Made by a program: the position numbers and the translations under genes
Notes under the pieces: model-generated
Database searches by the model: none
Told to the model about the DNA's origin: nothing
The model's input: the letters and a program-made list of their open reading frames with translations, nothing else
From: Haematococcus lacustris
Lineage: Eukaryota > Chlorophyta > Chlorophyceae > Chlamydomonadales > Haematococcaceae
DNA: 64,000 nt
Direction: 5' to 3'
NCBI GenBank assembly: GCA_030144725.1
Contig: JASKMD010000029.1
Location: 16,077,135-16,141,134 of the forward strand
Shown here: positions 8,862-18,073 of the stretch, piece by piece
Layout: every line of letters begins with the position of its first letter
Position numbering within the stretch: position 1 is the stretch's first letter

Positions 8862-10218
8862 ATGCCTAGCGTGATGGGCAAGGAGGAGCTGAGTAAGCTG
8901 ACCAATGCGGTACGTGAGGAAGCAGTAGGCGCTGCCTCAAAAGAATCCCCCTGGCAAAGTTCCGCCTAGCAATCGAATGCCGAGCTTTCTGCGTTTCCTT
9001 CGCGTCATAGGAGCTCAAGACCCAGTTGAAGGAACTGGGTTTGCCGCAGGCAGGGAAAAAGGAGGAGCTTGTGGAACGTATTCTCTCTGCGCAAAACACC
9101 AGCGACACTGAAGCAGCGCAGGCAATGCCGCCTGCCGTAGCCCCTGACGCATCGGAGCCAGGTCCTTCAGCAGCAGAGCCAGTCATTGAGGCTTCAAAGG
9201 CGGGCGCCCAACTGCCGGCCGAGGCAGAGGCCGCCACCGTAGTAAAGGAGCAGCACGAGGAGGGATCAGCTGCAGTCAAGGGTCATGCCAAGATTGTATT
9301 TAGCGAGCAAGCTGCTAAAACAGTGAGTGCAGGCAGCATAGGATCAGGTCTTGTATGTGGTGATTAGTACTAACGTTGTTTGCCACAGATGCCAGACTTG
9401 AAGAAGCTAGTGGTTGTCAAGCCAGCAGAAGCACCAAAGGCAGAGCACATCAAGCTGAAGGAACGCGCAGACAGGTGACACAGAGAGGAGGGAGTTCTTG
9501 GGGAAACATGTCTGCAGCAGTGTGCATGTGTGTGTTTGATGTATTGTGTATGCTGTGGCTGTGAGTGCAGGTTCAAGGACCCAGATGTTGAGAAGTCAAA
9601 GCAGAGGGCGCTACGCTTTGGCTTGGTGGGTATGTTGCGCTGCCACGCTTGTTCAGTGAGCTGCTCTCCTAATGGTTAGCCAAGATAAGCAGGCCAGTAT
9701 GCGGCTGTAGGTGTGCATATCATTGGTGCTGACACCCATGTGCTGTGATGGTGCAGGCACATCCTGAGATTGAGAAAGAGAAAACCATGAAGCGTGCAGA
9801 GCGTTTTGGTACCTTCCACCCTGAGCTGGACGCAGAGAAGAAGAAGGCTCGTGAAGCACGGTTTGGCAAGGAAGCCTTCAAGGACGTGACCAAGGAGGAG
9901 GACCCGGCCACCAAGGCAGCTGCACGTGCAGAGCGCTTCAAGCCCCTCACAGGCTCTACCATTGCAGCACCCAGCGCAGATGGCAGCAATACCTTTGAAG
10001 CTATGAAGAAGGTAAGAGCCTGTGCATCCTTATAAGCTCGCTGAGCTTAATCTGAGCAATATAAGGACAAATCTGCTCTTTACCCCATATGTCATGGAGG
10101 CTCTTGCAGACTCTGAGGCATACTGGCATGAGGTGGCCACCATTCATTCAAAGCATTTGCTGCTTGACGGTGCTTGCAGGCCAGAGCAGCCCGCTTTGCC
10201 ACTGCAGCCGCAAAGTGA
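8862..10218 (+). CDS. SAP-domain ribonucleoprotein, THO1/SARNP/MOS11-like
   Basis: The family binds RNA and DNA and works with the TREX (THO/UAP56) machinery in nuclear mRNA export. I join six exons: 8862-8909, 9011-9322, 9389-9474, 9571-9625, 9757-10011 and 10180-10218. All have GT..AG introns and matching phases, giving 264 residues. Residues about 9-42 form a SAP motif that crosses the first intron (LTNAELKTQLKELGLP, then KKEELVERIL). A low-complexity Ala/Glu/Pro linker follows. Then come the repeated basic helices with the R-(A/x)-x-R-F signature of this family: RALRFG, KRAERFG, REARFG, RAERFKP and a final ARAARFA. The length is near that of animal and plant homologues. Translation could start at 8862 or at the inner ATG at 8874. 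TGTAA follows 133 bp after the stop. The gene appears intact. Confidence 0.88.
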
Positions 10219-10350
10219 AGCTCAGCAGCATGTCACTGTGGACTTCCTCTCGTGACACCTCCTTCCTCAACCCTGCTGGCAACATGGTTCACAGAGGTCT
10301 TGAGCGGCAGTGTCAGTGTCAGTGTTCCTACACCCTGCGGCTATTTGGCA

Positions 10351-10355
10351 TGTAA
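10351..10355 (+). terminator. Poly(A) signal TGTAA of the SARNP-like gene
   Basis: TGTAA lies 133 bp downstream of the TGA stop, the usual spacing for chlorophycean genes. Confidence 0.6.
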
Positions 10356-11620
10356 GGCCTGACAGCGGCCGACATGTGCAAGTGAGGCTCCGATGCCTTC
10401 TCAGGCTAGCAGCCTGTCCACTGCCAGCAGCTGTCAGGTCCATTCTGATGTGGTGCAGTAGGACTGGCCATAGTCGAGTGGCGAGTGGCAATGTCAGACT
10501 GGTCGAGTAGACCTTGCCATGGCAGCCAATTGACAATATACTGGAGGGAGCTCAAGTTGGGTTCAGCTTGTCCTGTGTTCGTGGAAAGCTGGCATTTTGA
10601 AGCTCAGCCCCTGGGCATGCACACCTGACACCATGCGGGCCTGCTGAGAGACTTGCAGTCAAACACAGTCACTTTGGCTGGCACGATGAGGCAGGGAAGA
10701 ATTCGCAGGCTTACCGCCCTCACTCGGGTCCAATAGTGGCCAGCAGGAAAGGCAGGGCAGTGCAAGGCAGGGCTGCGTGGGTTCTGCGACAGTGCTGCCA
10801 CACGTGCTGTTGGGCAGTGCTTGGCCAGGCAGCCTGTGTGCTAGGTGGAGCGTTGTGGGGCCCAGGCGGGCCAGTGTGGCTCTTGCAGGCAATGGGCGGG
10901 GTGCAGTGCTCTGCAAGTTTAGGTTTTGTTGGTGTTTTGGCGGGGGTGGGGCAACTCGGGCTGGGACCTCGCCAGTCTCCCCAAGGCCAGTCAGGTAGGT
11001 CTGGTGCACATCACTCAATGCAACAGCTGCTGTCTTGTGTGTGGTGGGGCTGGGTGATCAGGTGGGGTGCAGATTGTTGCACTGGGCCGATGGCTGTTCT
11101 TATCATCGTCAGCAGCATCACCAGCAGCGTCTTGCGCTTGCCAATGTCACTAGTTGTTACCGAGCATACACTATATGTGCCTTGTAGATGCATTGCAGCA
11201 CGGGTGGTCCTCCACTGCATGCAATTGGTTGTTGGTTGTGTGTGTGGGGAGGTGGCTTGCCTGCCATGTTTGCCTGCCCTCCATTTGGCCCGTGCTTGCC
11301 ACTTGTGAGCTCTGCTTCTCCTGCATCCTCACTGCAGAGTGCACCTGGCCTTGGGAGGGTCCCAGCCCAAGCGGGGGCGGAGGTGTTGAGGACAGGATAT
11401 GGTGTTGAATCGTTTGGAACTCTTGAAAAATCAGATGAATTGTTTTTTCGTCCCGTGTGGTCCATGTTATTCCGTGTGTCACTGGTGCTGCTTTATGCAG
11501 CAGCTGTAGCTTGCAGCGCCCAAGCTACGAGCAGTTTGTGTGATATCTACATCCTGACAGGAGGTCCATGCTAAGTGCCTTGTGTGGTTTTAACACTACA
11601 CAGAACACTAGTCGAAGCAC
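10356..11620. other. Intergenic stretch, nothing recognised
   Basis: Open frames occur on both strands, but none has a recognisable domain, a consistent splice pattern or a plausible codon pattern. I see no RNA gene. The stretch ends in the gaagcac target duplication of the hAT-like element at 11621. Confidence 0.5.
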
Positions 11621-11637
11621 TCAGGCGCCCCCAACAT
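11621..11637 (+). repeat. Left terminal inverted repeat of hAT-like copy 3
   Basis: This 17-bp sequence is perfectly inverted at 14901-14917 and immediately preceded by the 7-bp target duplication. Confidence 0.9.
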
Positions 11638-12461
11638 GGGGTTGGTGATATGCATGCGATTACTTCCTCAATATTGCACCGTTCTCGATAGCGTTTATCA
11701 CATTGGCATCGGAGGTTTAGTCCGCGTTATCTGACCATCAGCGCTAGCCATTGGAGTCTTTGCTCGCGTACTGCCACATGTGCCCGCGAACAAATCACAT
11801 CGGCGAGACGGGTCTCCTTGGCACGGTGAGCCACATCGCTGTGACCCCATCTACCTAGCGTAGTAAGCTGGTTGTGCACAAATGGAATGTCCGGCCGACA
11901 CCCAACGCGATGCCTGCCGGGCGTGCAGGGCACCTAGACGGGGCAACTAAAACATCTGGTTGTATTCGCTTCCGCCGAATACATCATTTCGGTCGGCGCA
12001 CACTCAGGTATCACCGGCTTACACCCCCCCCTCCTCCACTGTGTCCACCACTGTGTTGCACCCGTTGCACCTATAGGGAAATCGATACAAAGACCTTGTT
12101 CTTGACCCATTGGCCCATCTATTGAAACAAATTGCACATCAAACAGCCCAGGCCTCAATCAGTTTAACACTTTCAAAGTTACATCATGTTCACCAGGCAG
12201 GTTCAAGGCCACGGCATGCAACGACCCAGCATGCCCGCCCCCCCTCCACCCATCATTGCAGGAGCCCACCTCATCAAGCCTGCCCACCCCCTCCCAGCCC
12301 ACCCCTCCCAGCCCAACCCAGCCCAGTCCACCCCCTCCCAGCCCAACCACTCCCAGCCCACCCCCTCCAATCCCAACCCCTCCCAGCCTTCCCATCCGCT
12401 CCCTTGCTCGCTGCCTGCTCCCCTTCCCCTCCCCCGCCCCCTCCCAGCCCTAGGCACCACC

Positions 12462-14491
12462 ATGAGGGGTAAGAGGCTTAGCAAGAAGAAGCGCCAACAC
12501 CTGCAAGAGCTGAATGCCTCACCCAAGGCAGGATTTAAGTGTTGCCCCAATGGCTTAAAAGCTCAGAAGAAGAAGGCACAGGTGGAGGCCATGAAATTGC
12601 GGGCACAGGTTGAGCAGCTCCACCAGCAGCTCGGTGATGCGGTGGCAGATTATCAGCTGCTGCAGGCAGACATGGAGCAGCTGCAGGCAGCACACCAAGA
12701 GGTGCAGGGTGAGAATGAGTCATTGGAGCAGCTGGCTGAGGAGCGCACCCATGCAATCCAGATGCTGCAGCAAGACAAGCGCCGGCTGTCCCTTGCGCTA
12801 CGCAACGTCCGCCGCTGCCGTGTAAGCGGCCCCCGGCTCACCCGGCATCAGCGGCAGCTAATGAACATCCTGATGCGGCACCAGGTGTCACCAGAGGTGC
12901 TGCAGCGGTGTGCTGAGGGTGGCTATGGCATCCCGTCAGGCACTGCAGCCCAGCAGCCCTGCCCATCTCCTGACCCACCCGCGTTCACCACCAACTTCAT
13001 TCCCACGCAAGTGGGGCGCTGTGGGAAGCCTGCAGCCAGGACAGCGGCATACCTCGCACAACACTACCTCAGCACAGCCAGGCTGGTGCTGCAGACACAG
13101 GTCAGCCACCGCAAGCTGGGCATGTGCAGAGAGCTATTTGTGAATGAGCATCACTGCTTGCCATCTGGCGGCATGCGGGGGATGCAGTGGCTGAGATACT
13201 TGAGTGCCAGCAGCGGCGGGCGCCTGCCTGGGCTCGTGAGCTCTGCAAGCACTTGCAGGACTCTGTTTTGCTGCTGAAGATTGCTGTTGTGGCAGTGGTG
13301 GGCCAGACTTACCTCATGCCTGAGCTGCTATGGGCCAGCAAGGTCGATGGCCTGCATGCCTTCGAGCTATACCGCCACATCCAGCAGGTTTGCAAGGGCC
13401 TGCAGCAGCCATGGGCCAACAACGCGCAGCTGCTGTCACAGCTGCACAGCAAGCTACAACAGCTAGTGCCAGCCGATCAACGGGAGCATCAGAAGCAACA
13501 GCTGGCCACCTACTTGCAGCAGCACTGTGCCGCCATGGAGGAGTACTACACACAGCACTGCAAACGGCAGCTGGACATGCCACACCTCATGGCTGCGCTT
13601 GGGGGGTCAGACCCGCAGTCGTGCAAGGAGGTAGCCGCCAAGGTGGTGAAGTGTGTCGCCCTGCTCATGAATGACGGGCAGACTGACCTGGGCGTGTGGG
13701 ACCCCCACTCCACGTGGCACCAGTTCTCACAGGACATCCAGGCCATGGCTGAGGGCAGCCCATGCAGCACCAGGTTGCGCCTCCACCTCGAGGTGTACTT
13801 TCTGGCATGTCCCACCTCCAATGCCCCGGTGGAGTCCTTGCTACAGCTGCTGAAGCATGGAGCTGGTCGCTTCATGGAGCTGCCTGCGCTGCTGGAGCAC
13901 ATGTCCCTGCACACGCTGAGGACCACCCTCAACAGCGTTGATGTGCATGACTTCACGCTACAGATGCCTAAGCTTCGCACTGCGGTGCGGCTGGAGGAGG
14001 TGGCTGCAGCCTCAGCCAGTGCACCAGCCAGAGCCGCACGCAAAGCCACAGCAGCTGCTTGCTGTGTAGGGGGGGTTGTGGTGAATGTGGGGGACCATGC
14101 AAGCCAGCAGCGGGTGGCAGCAGCAGCAGCGGCAGCAGGGTGCAGCCAAGTTTGCCGCCAGGTGCCAGGTGTGCCGCCTCCACAACCCCCCCTGCCCCCA
14201 CAGCCCCCCCCACATCAGCCACCCCAGCAGCAGGGCCGGAGCTCGTGGGGCACAGCCCTAGAGGGGCAGATGCTGGCACCCCCCATTGCGTCGCCTCAGG
14301 GGCCTATTGCATCACCTGATTTACGGCACATGTATCAGCTGGCTCTAGCTGCAATCGCCACCCAAGGGCAGGCTGCTCCGGCTCAAGGTAGTGAGCTAGG
14401 TGCAGCAACGCCGGCTCCTGGCTTCACGCTACGCAAGCGTACCACACCTTCTGAGGGGCTGCCCAAGACAGCTGCAAAGCGCAAGGGGTGA
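12462..14491 (+). pseudogene. hAT-like transposase, copy 3 (internally deleted)
   Basis: The reading frame starts at ATG 12462 with MRGKRLSKKKRQHLQ, then a Leu/Gln/Glu-rich coiled coil, and TTNFIPTQVGRCGK. At about 13150 the VNE that starts the VNEQCQVPNP block of copy 2 is joined directly to sequence equivalent to LLAIWRHAGDAVAE of copy 1. This deletes the putative catalytic Asp blocks, and the reading frame changes. The second frame, 13187-14491, is open for 434 codons. It contains QTYLMPELLWASK, LHLEVYFLACPTSN and a Pro/Gln-rich tail ending in a basic KTAAKRKG (possible nuclear signal) before TGA. It is the best copy of the C-terminal half and keeps CAG wherever copy 1 has TAG. Confidence 0.75.
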
Positions 14492-14534
14492 TCCACGAGA
14501 CTTAGTTAGACAGCCCCCCAGCGCCAACTCAGGT

Positions 14535-14539
14535 TGTAA
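14535..14539 (+). terminator. Poly(A) signal TGTAA of the hAT-like transposase
   Basis: It lies 43 bp after the TGA of the transposase and inside the element. Confidence 0.5.
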
Positions 14540-14900
14540 AGTGCGCAACAAAGGCTGTACCGGCCACCTCCCCCAACCACCTGCCAACCGCCTTCGAGCC
14601 ACATTCCCGCAACCGTTTTCCGATCCGACTGCATCTGCCGATGCGCATGCTCGTGTAGAGCAACCTAAGCGGCGCGGGTGGTCGCAGCGATGACTGCATG
14701 TCCCGAACCGGCTCAAATTTGAATTACTAACTTTGATGCTTTGCTGTGCACGGCCTACTAACTGGATAATTATTCTGGATGGGTGAAAGGTAGCTGGCTG
14801 GGTTGGCTACATACTGAGCCAGCTAGCATTAAATTTGGCGCAGCGAGTGCAGAGTTACAGCCATCCTACTACCAGGGGTCGGTTTACTGCCATTTTTTGA

Positions 14901-14917
14901 ATGTTGGGGGCGCCTGA
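14901..14917 (-). repeat. Right terminal inverted repeat of hAT-like copy 3
   Basis: It is the exact reverse complement of 11621-11637 and is followed at once by gaagcac, the target duplication. Confidence 0.9.
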
Positions 14918-14924
14918 GAAGCAC

Positions 14925-15394
14925 GACGGGTGCCAGCCGATTACCGGCGTAACTCTGGGCAGCTTGACATCAACTGCTCGTGCTTGACTCGTACGAGGTA
15001 CCAACATCTTGCCCAGGCATTCCCTGATGTAACTTATGCTGGGAATATTACAAGCAACGCTTAGATGCGTCAGTACCTGCTGCATGGTGAGCATCACACA
15101 AGCGAAAGGGCAGGGTCGGTGCTTGGGACTGATGAAGGCGGTACAGCGGCTTTATTCCTATCTTCCCTATTGATACACAGTAAAACAAAACTCATTGTAC
15201 ATGGAAAACATGTTTGATTGTAGGTGATCTTACTCAGCTACTCCAATTGAGTTGAGGCATCCTCGGTCGCACCCTTGATGACTACAAACCCCACACTGGT
15301 GGCACCTTTTTCCCCTAGACCACTGAGCACCTTCTTAAAACGAACAGCCTTTTATTTTTTTGTAAGGCTAACAGCCGGTGTAAACTACTAGGGC
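14925..15394. other. Gene-free spacer between hAT-like copy 3 and Fanzor relic C
   Basis: I see no coding signal. If an element end and guide-RNA region of Fanzor C/B still existed, it would lie here, downstream of their coding end on the minus strand. I cannot recognise such an RNA from sequence alone. Confidence 0.4.
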
Positions 15395-15872
15395 CTATGG
15401 GTTGTTGCGGACCCGGCCATCAATGCCCCGCCAGCACTCAGCAGCCCGTTGCAGCCGCTGCCTGCCCTTGGGCAGCCGGTCATTGACCCGCTTGTAGCCC
15501 TGCTGGTACTCCTTGCCAACGGGGGGCAGAGCCTCAAGGTCATCCCATTGGCACAGCTCTATAGTGGCACTGGGCCAGGTGGGGGCTGGGCAGGGGGCTG
15601 GGCCTGGGCAGCGGGAGGGGGCTGGGCCTGGGCAGGGGGGGAGAGGGGCCTGGTGGGTTAGGGAGGGAGAGGGGCCTGGTGGGGGAGGGGGGGGCTCCTA
15701 GGCAGGGGGGTCCTGGGCTGGGGTAGGTAGGTCCTGGGCAAGGGGGTCCTGGGCAGGGGAAGAGGAGTTGAGCGGCACCTCGTGGCACCACAGCAGGCCC
15801 CGCACATACTTAGCATGCCGCAGGCTCCAGGCTGGGCGCACCAGCCGCTGGATGACCTGGCCTGCTGGGGGT
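15395..15872 (-). pseudogene. Fanzor relic C, C-terminal fragment
   Basis: On the minus strand 15872-15780 reads AGQVIQRLVRPAWS followed by VRGLLWC, the block just before RuvC-III in copies A and B. After a G/C-rich low-complexity tract (15580-15780) the C-terminal domain follows: TIELCQWDDLEALPPVGKEY, then GYKRVNDRLPK, ending in TAG at 15395-15397. The D-R-D-x-N-A-A motif that should lie between these blocks is absent, replaced by the low-complexity tract. So this copy has lost a catalytic Asp and everything upstream. It lies in the same orientation as copy B, 450 bp downstream of it. Confidence 0.65.
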
Positions 15873-16070
15873 ACCACTATTGCTATACAGCCTTTACACC
15901 GGGCTCGCCCATTGTATGGTACGCCTGCACCTCACAGACTGTTGCTTCGCTCCACCGTCACTATCTCCTGCCACACAGCCATCCTGTGGGTTCGCCTGTG
16001 GCCATCCTTCAGCCAAGATCAGTAGGTGTCACCACCACCGTTGCATTCACTGGCGCTTCTATGTGCCTTT

Positions 16071-16255
16071 ACCAGCCCCCTCGTCCCTCACTAGGGCCTC
16101 CATTTCAGCCGGACCAGTAGTGGTCACTAGCAGCCACTAGCGGGAATACTAGGGACCACTAGTGGCCCGACTCAAACGGGGTTTAATGGGCTGTGTGGAG
16201 TATACCAATGCACATGGACATGGTGCATGAGTGCCTACCACCTATACTATTGCCT
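16071..16255 (+). repeat. Dispersed repeat, copy 1
   Basis: This stretch of about 185 bp is shared with 18348-18535 in direct orientation. It includes gtccctcactagggcc, an internally repetitive cactag-rich core and aatgcacatggacatggt. It is non-coding and sits between Fanzor relics B and C. Confidence 0.75.
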
Positions 16256-16319
16256 GCCCGCGAGGGCTATTGTGTAGAGTTGGCATGAAAAACATGCACT
16301 GATTGTGACCTGATGACAG

Positions 16320-17830
16320 CTCAAGAGGCGGCACACACTACTGTGCCAGAGCGGGCTGCTGCTGCTGCTCCTGCTGCTGGGCCTTGGGTGGCTTGTCTCG
16401 CAGCCGCTTGTACCCCAGGCCAGGGTACTCCTTGCCCTTGGCTGGCAGCTTCCCCTACTCTGGCCACCAGCACAGCTCCAGCGGGCGCCACCTGCTCTCC
16501 CCAATGCGCTGCATGTTTCAAAGCTGCATTGCAGTCCCTGTCCAGTCGCCTGCCTGGCTGTGGGGCTGGCTTGGCCTTGGCAGCCTTGCCCTGGCCCTTG
16601 CCTGTGCCCTTGGTGGGCTGGCTGGGCTCAGCTGCCTGCTCAGCCTCAATGCGCTTGATGCGCTTGGCTGGAGGGGGAGTGCTGGGCCCTGGCTCTGAGG
16701 CTGCTGGCTGTGAGGCTTCCTGGCTGCTGCATGGGGCCTGTGGGGGCTTGTGGGGAGCCACTACTGGGCACCACATCAGGCCCCGCACTGGCTGGTCACG
16801 CTGCTGGCTCCAGGCTGGGCGCAGCAGGCGGAGGTCCACCTGCCCTGCTGGGGGCTTCCAGTCCGCACGCCTGGTGGGCTGCACATGGTCCAGCTCCTCC
16901 TCACATGGCTGCTTGCCATTCGTAGCTGAGCTGACCCAGGTGGTGCGGTGCTCATCCACAAGCACCACCCTGCCCCGCCGCTGGTCTGTGCCCCTGGGCC
17001 TGCACACCACCTTGCAGCAGGCACGCAGGACCGCATCAACACCCCAGCCTCCCCCAGTGCCAAAGCTATCTGAGCCAAAGAATACCACCAGCTGCTTGGC
17101 ACGTCCATGGCGCTCCATGGACACCTCCTCCACGTCCTCCTCCAACTGCAGCCATGCACACAAGGCACACAGATGGTGGCTGACATGGTGGCACCAGGTT
17201 AGGCATGGCACAGTCCACTACTCTTGCACGTCATGCCTAACCAACCACCTCCTAGTCCCTTAGCCTCCCCCCCATGGACACCTCCACCACCTCTCAGTCC
17301 CTTAGCCTCCCACACACCCACCCTCATCTTCTTGAAGAACTGCTCCAGCGCCCGGTCTTGGGCTTCGTCCAGCCACAGCTGCTTTCGTGCCCACATAGGG
17401 TCCAGGTACACCTCCCACACCGCATCCCAGGTGGCCAGGGTGACAGTCATGTGCTTCAGGTTGGCCTCCAGGGAGGTGCCAGCTGAGCTTGCTGCCAGGT
17501 GCTGGAGGTGGGGCTTAATCGGTGCTAGCCACCGCTCAGTTTCACGGCGGGCATTGTTCAGGCCGCTGGCATGCTTCACCTGGTCCTTGGTCAGCTTCCA
17601 CCGGGCCAGCTGGTCAGCTACCGAGCCTCTACCAGCCCAGCCTTCCGCTCCAATGAGGTAACCCTAGAAAAGCTATGACTACAGGTGCTTAAAGCTCGTG
17701 CTTAATACATATGGACCGGGGGGCTGACCTACCCTAGCTGCAGCACCGACAACTGGATCAGGGTTGGCGCACCAGTAGCGCAACATCACAGTGCCTGGGG
17801 TTGGCACCAAACAACAGCTGCCTGGGTGTC
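16320..17830 (-). pseudogene. Fanzor (TnpB-like RuvC nuclease) relic B
   Basis: This is the most complete Fanzor here. On the minus strand, 17579-17300 reads RETERWLAPIKPHLQHLA and ATWDAVWEVYLDP, then RALEQFFKKM, equivalent to the 2129-2332 block of copy A. Near 17100 comes VVFFGSDSFGTGGGWG, then VVLVDEHRTTWVSS with the displaced catalytic Glu (16951-16953). RPAWSQQRDQPVRGLMWC follows, then a Ser/Pro/Lys-rich linker, and RRLDRDCNAAL, the RuvC-III motif (Asp at 16534-16536). Directly after it an extra A (ttgaaacatg, near 16520) shifts the frame. The C-terminus then continues as RWRPLELCWWPE, a TAG stop and GYKRLRDKPPK. A weak RuvC-I candidate (PTPGTVM, 17785-17810) has lost its Asp. The open frame is long but the protein is broken. 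Confidence 0.75.
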
Positions 17831-18073
17831 AGCAAGTGACGTGGTGTCGTGCATTGATGAATGGGTAGCGATTGCGTTCTGATTTGACGACATCTTTGAA
17901 TTACATTTGGTGGTCTGATGTGTCATGCATACATGTTTGCAAGTGTACTTGTGGTTCTTCTAAACTTCCCTAAACTTCTCCGCGTACAGAAGCGCATGCC
18001 ATGTAGCCTGCTTTCTCTACCGTATCACAGCAGAGATGTAAATCCCTAAGCCTTAATCCCGAACATTGAACCC
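17831..18073. other. Upstream region of the gene at 18074
   Basis: This non-coding, less GC-rich stretch lies between Fanzor relic B and the next start codon. It presumably holds the promoter of the + strand gene; no motif was recognised. Confidence 0.4.

Larger units (their letters stand above)
11621..14917 (+). mobile_element. hAT-like DNA transposon, copy 3, bounded by TIR and target duplication
   Basis: The 3297-bp element starts tcaggcgcccccaacat (11621-11637) and ends with its exact reverse complement (14901-14917). It is flanked by a 7-bp direct repeat, gaagcac (11614-11620 and 14918-14924). The subterminal region to about 12060 matches the ends of the inverted pair at 2827-8302. Inside are a C-rich tract, one transposase gene and a TGTAA signal at 14535-14539. 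The gene carries a large internal deletion, so the element is probably non-autonomous, but its ends are intact and could still be mobilised. Typical hAT elements make 8-bp duplications; 7 bp is at the edge of that range. Confidence 0.88.
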
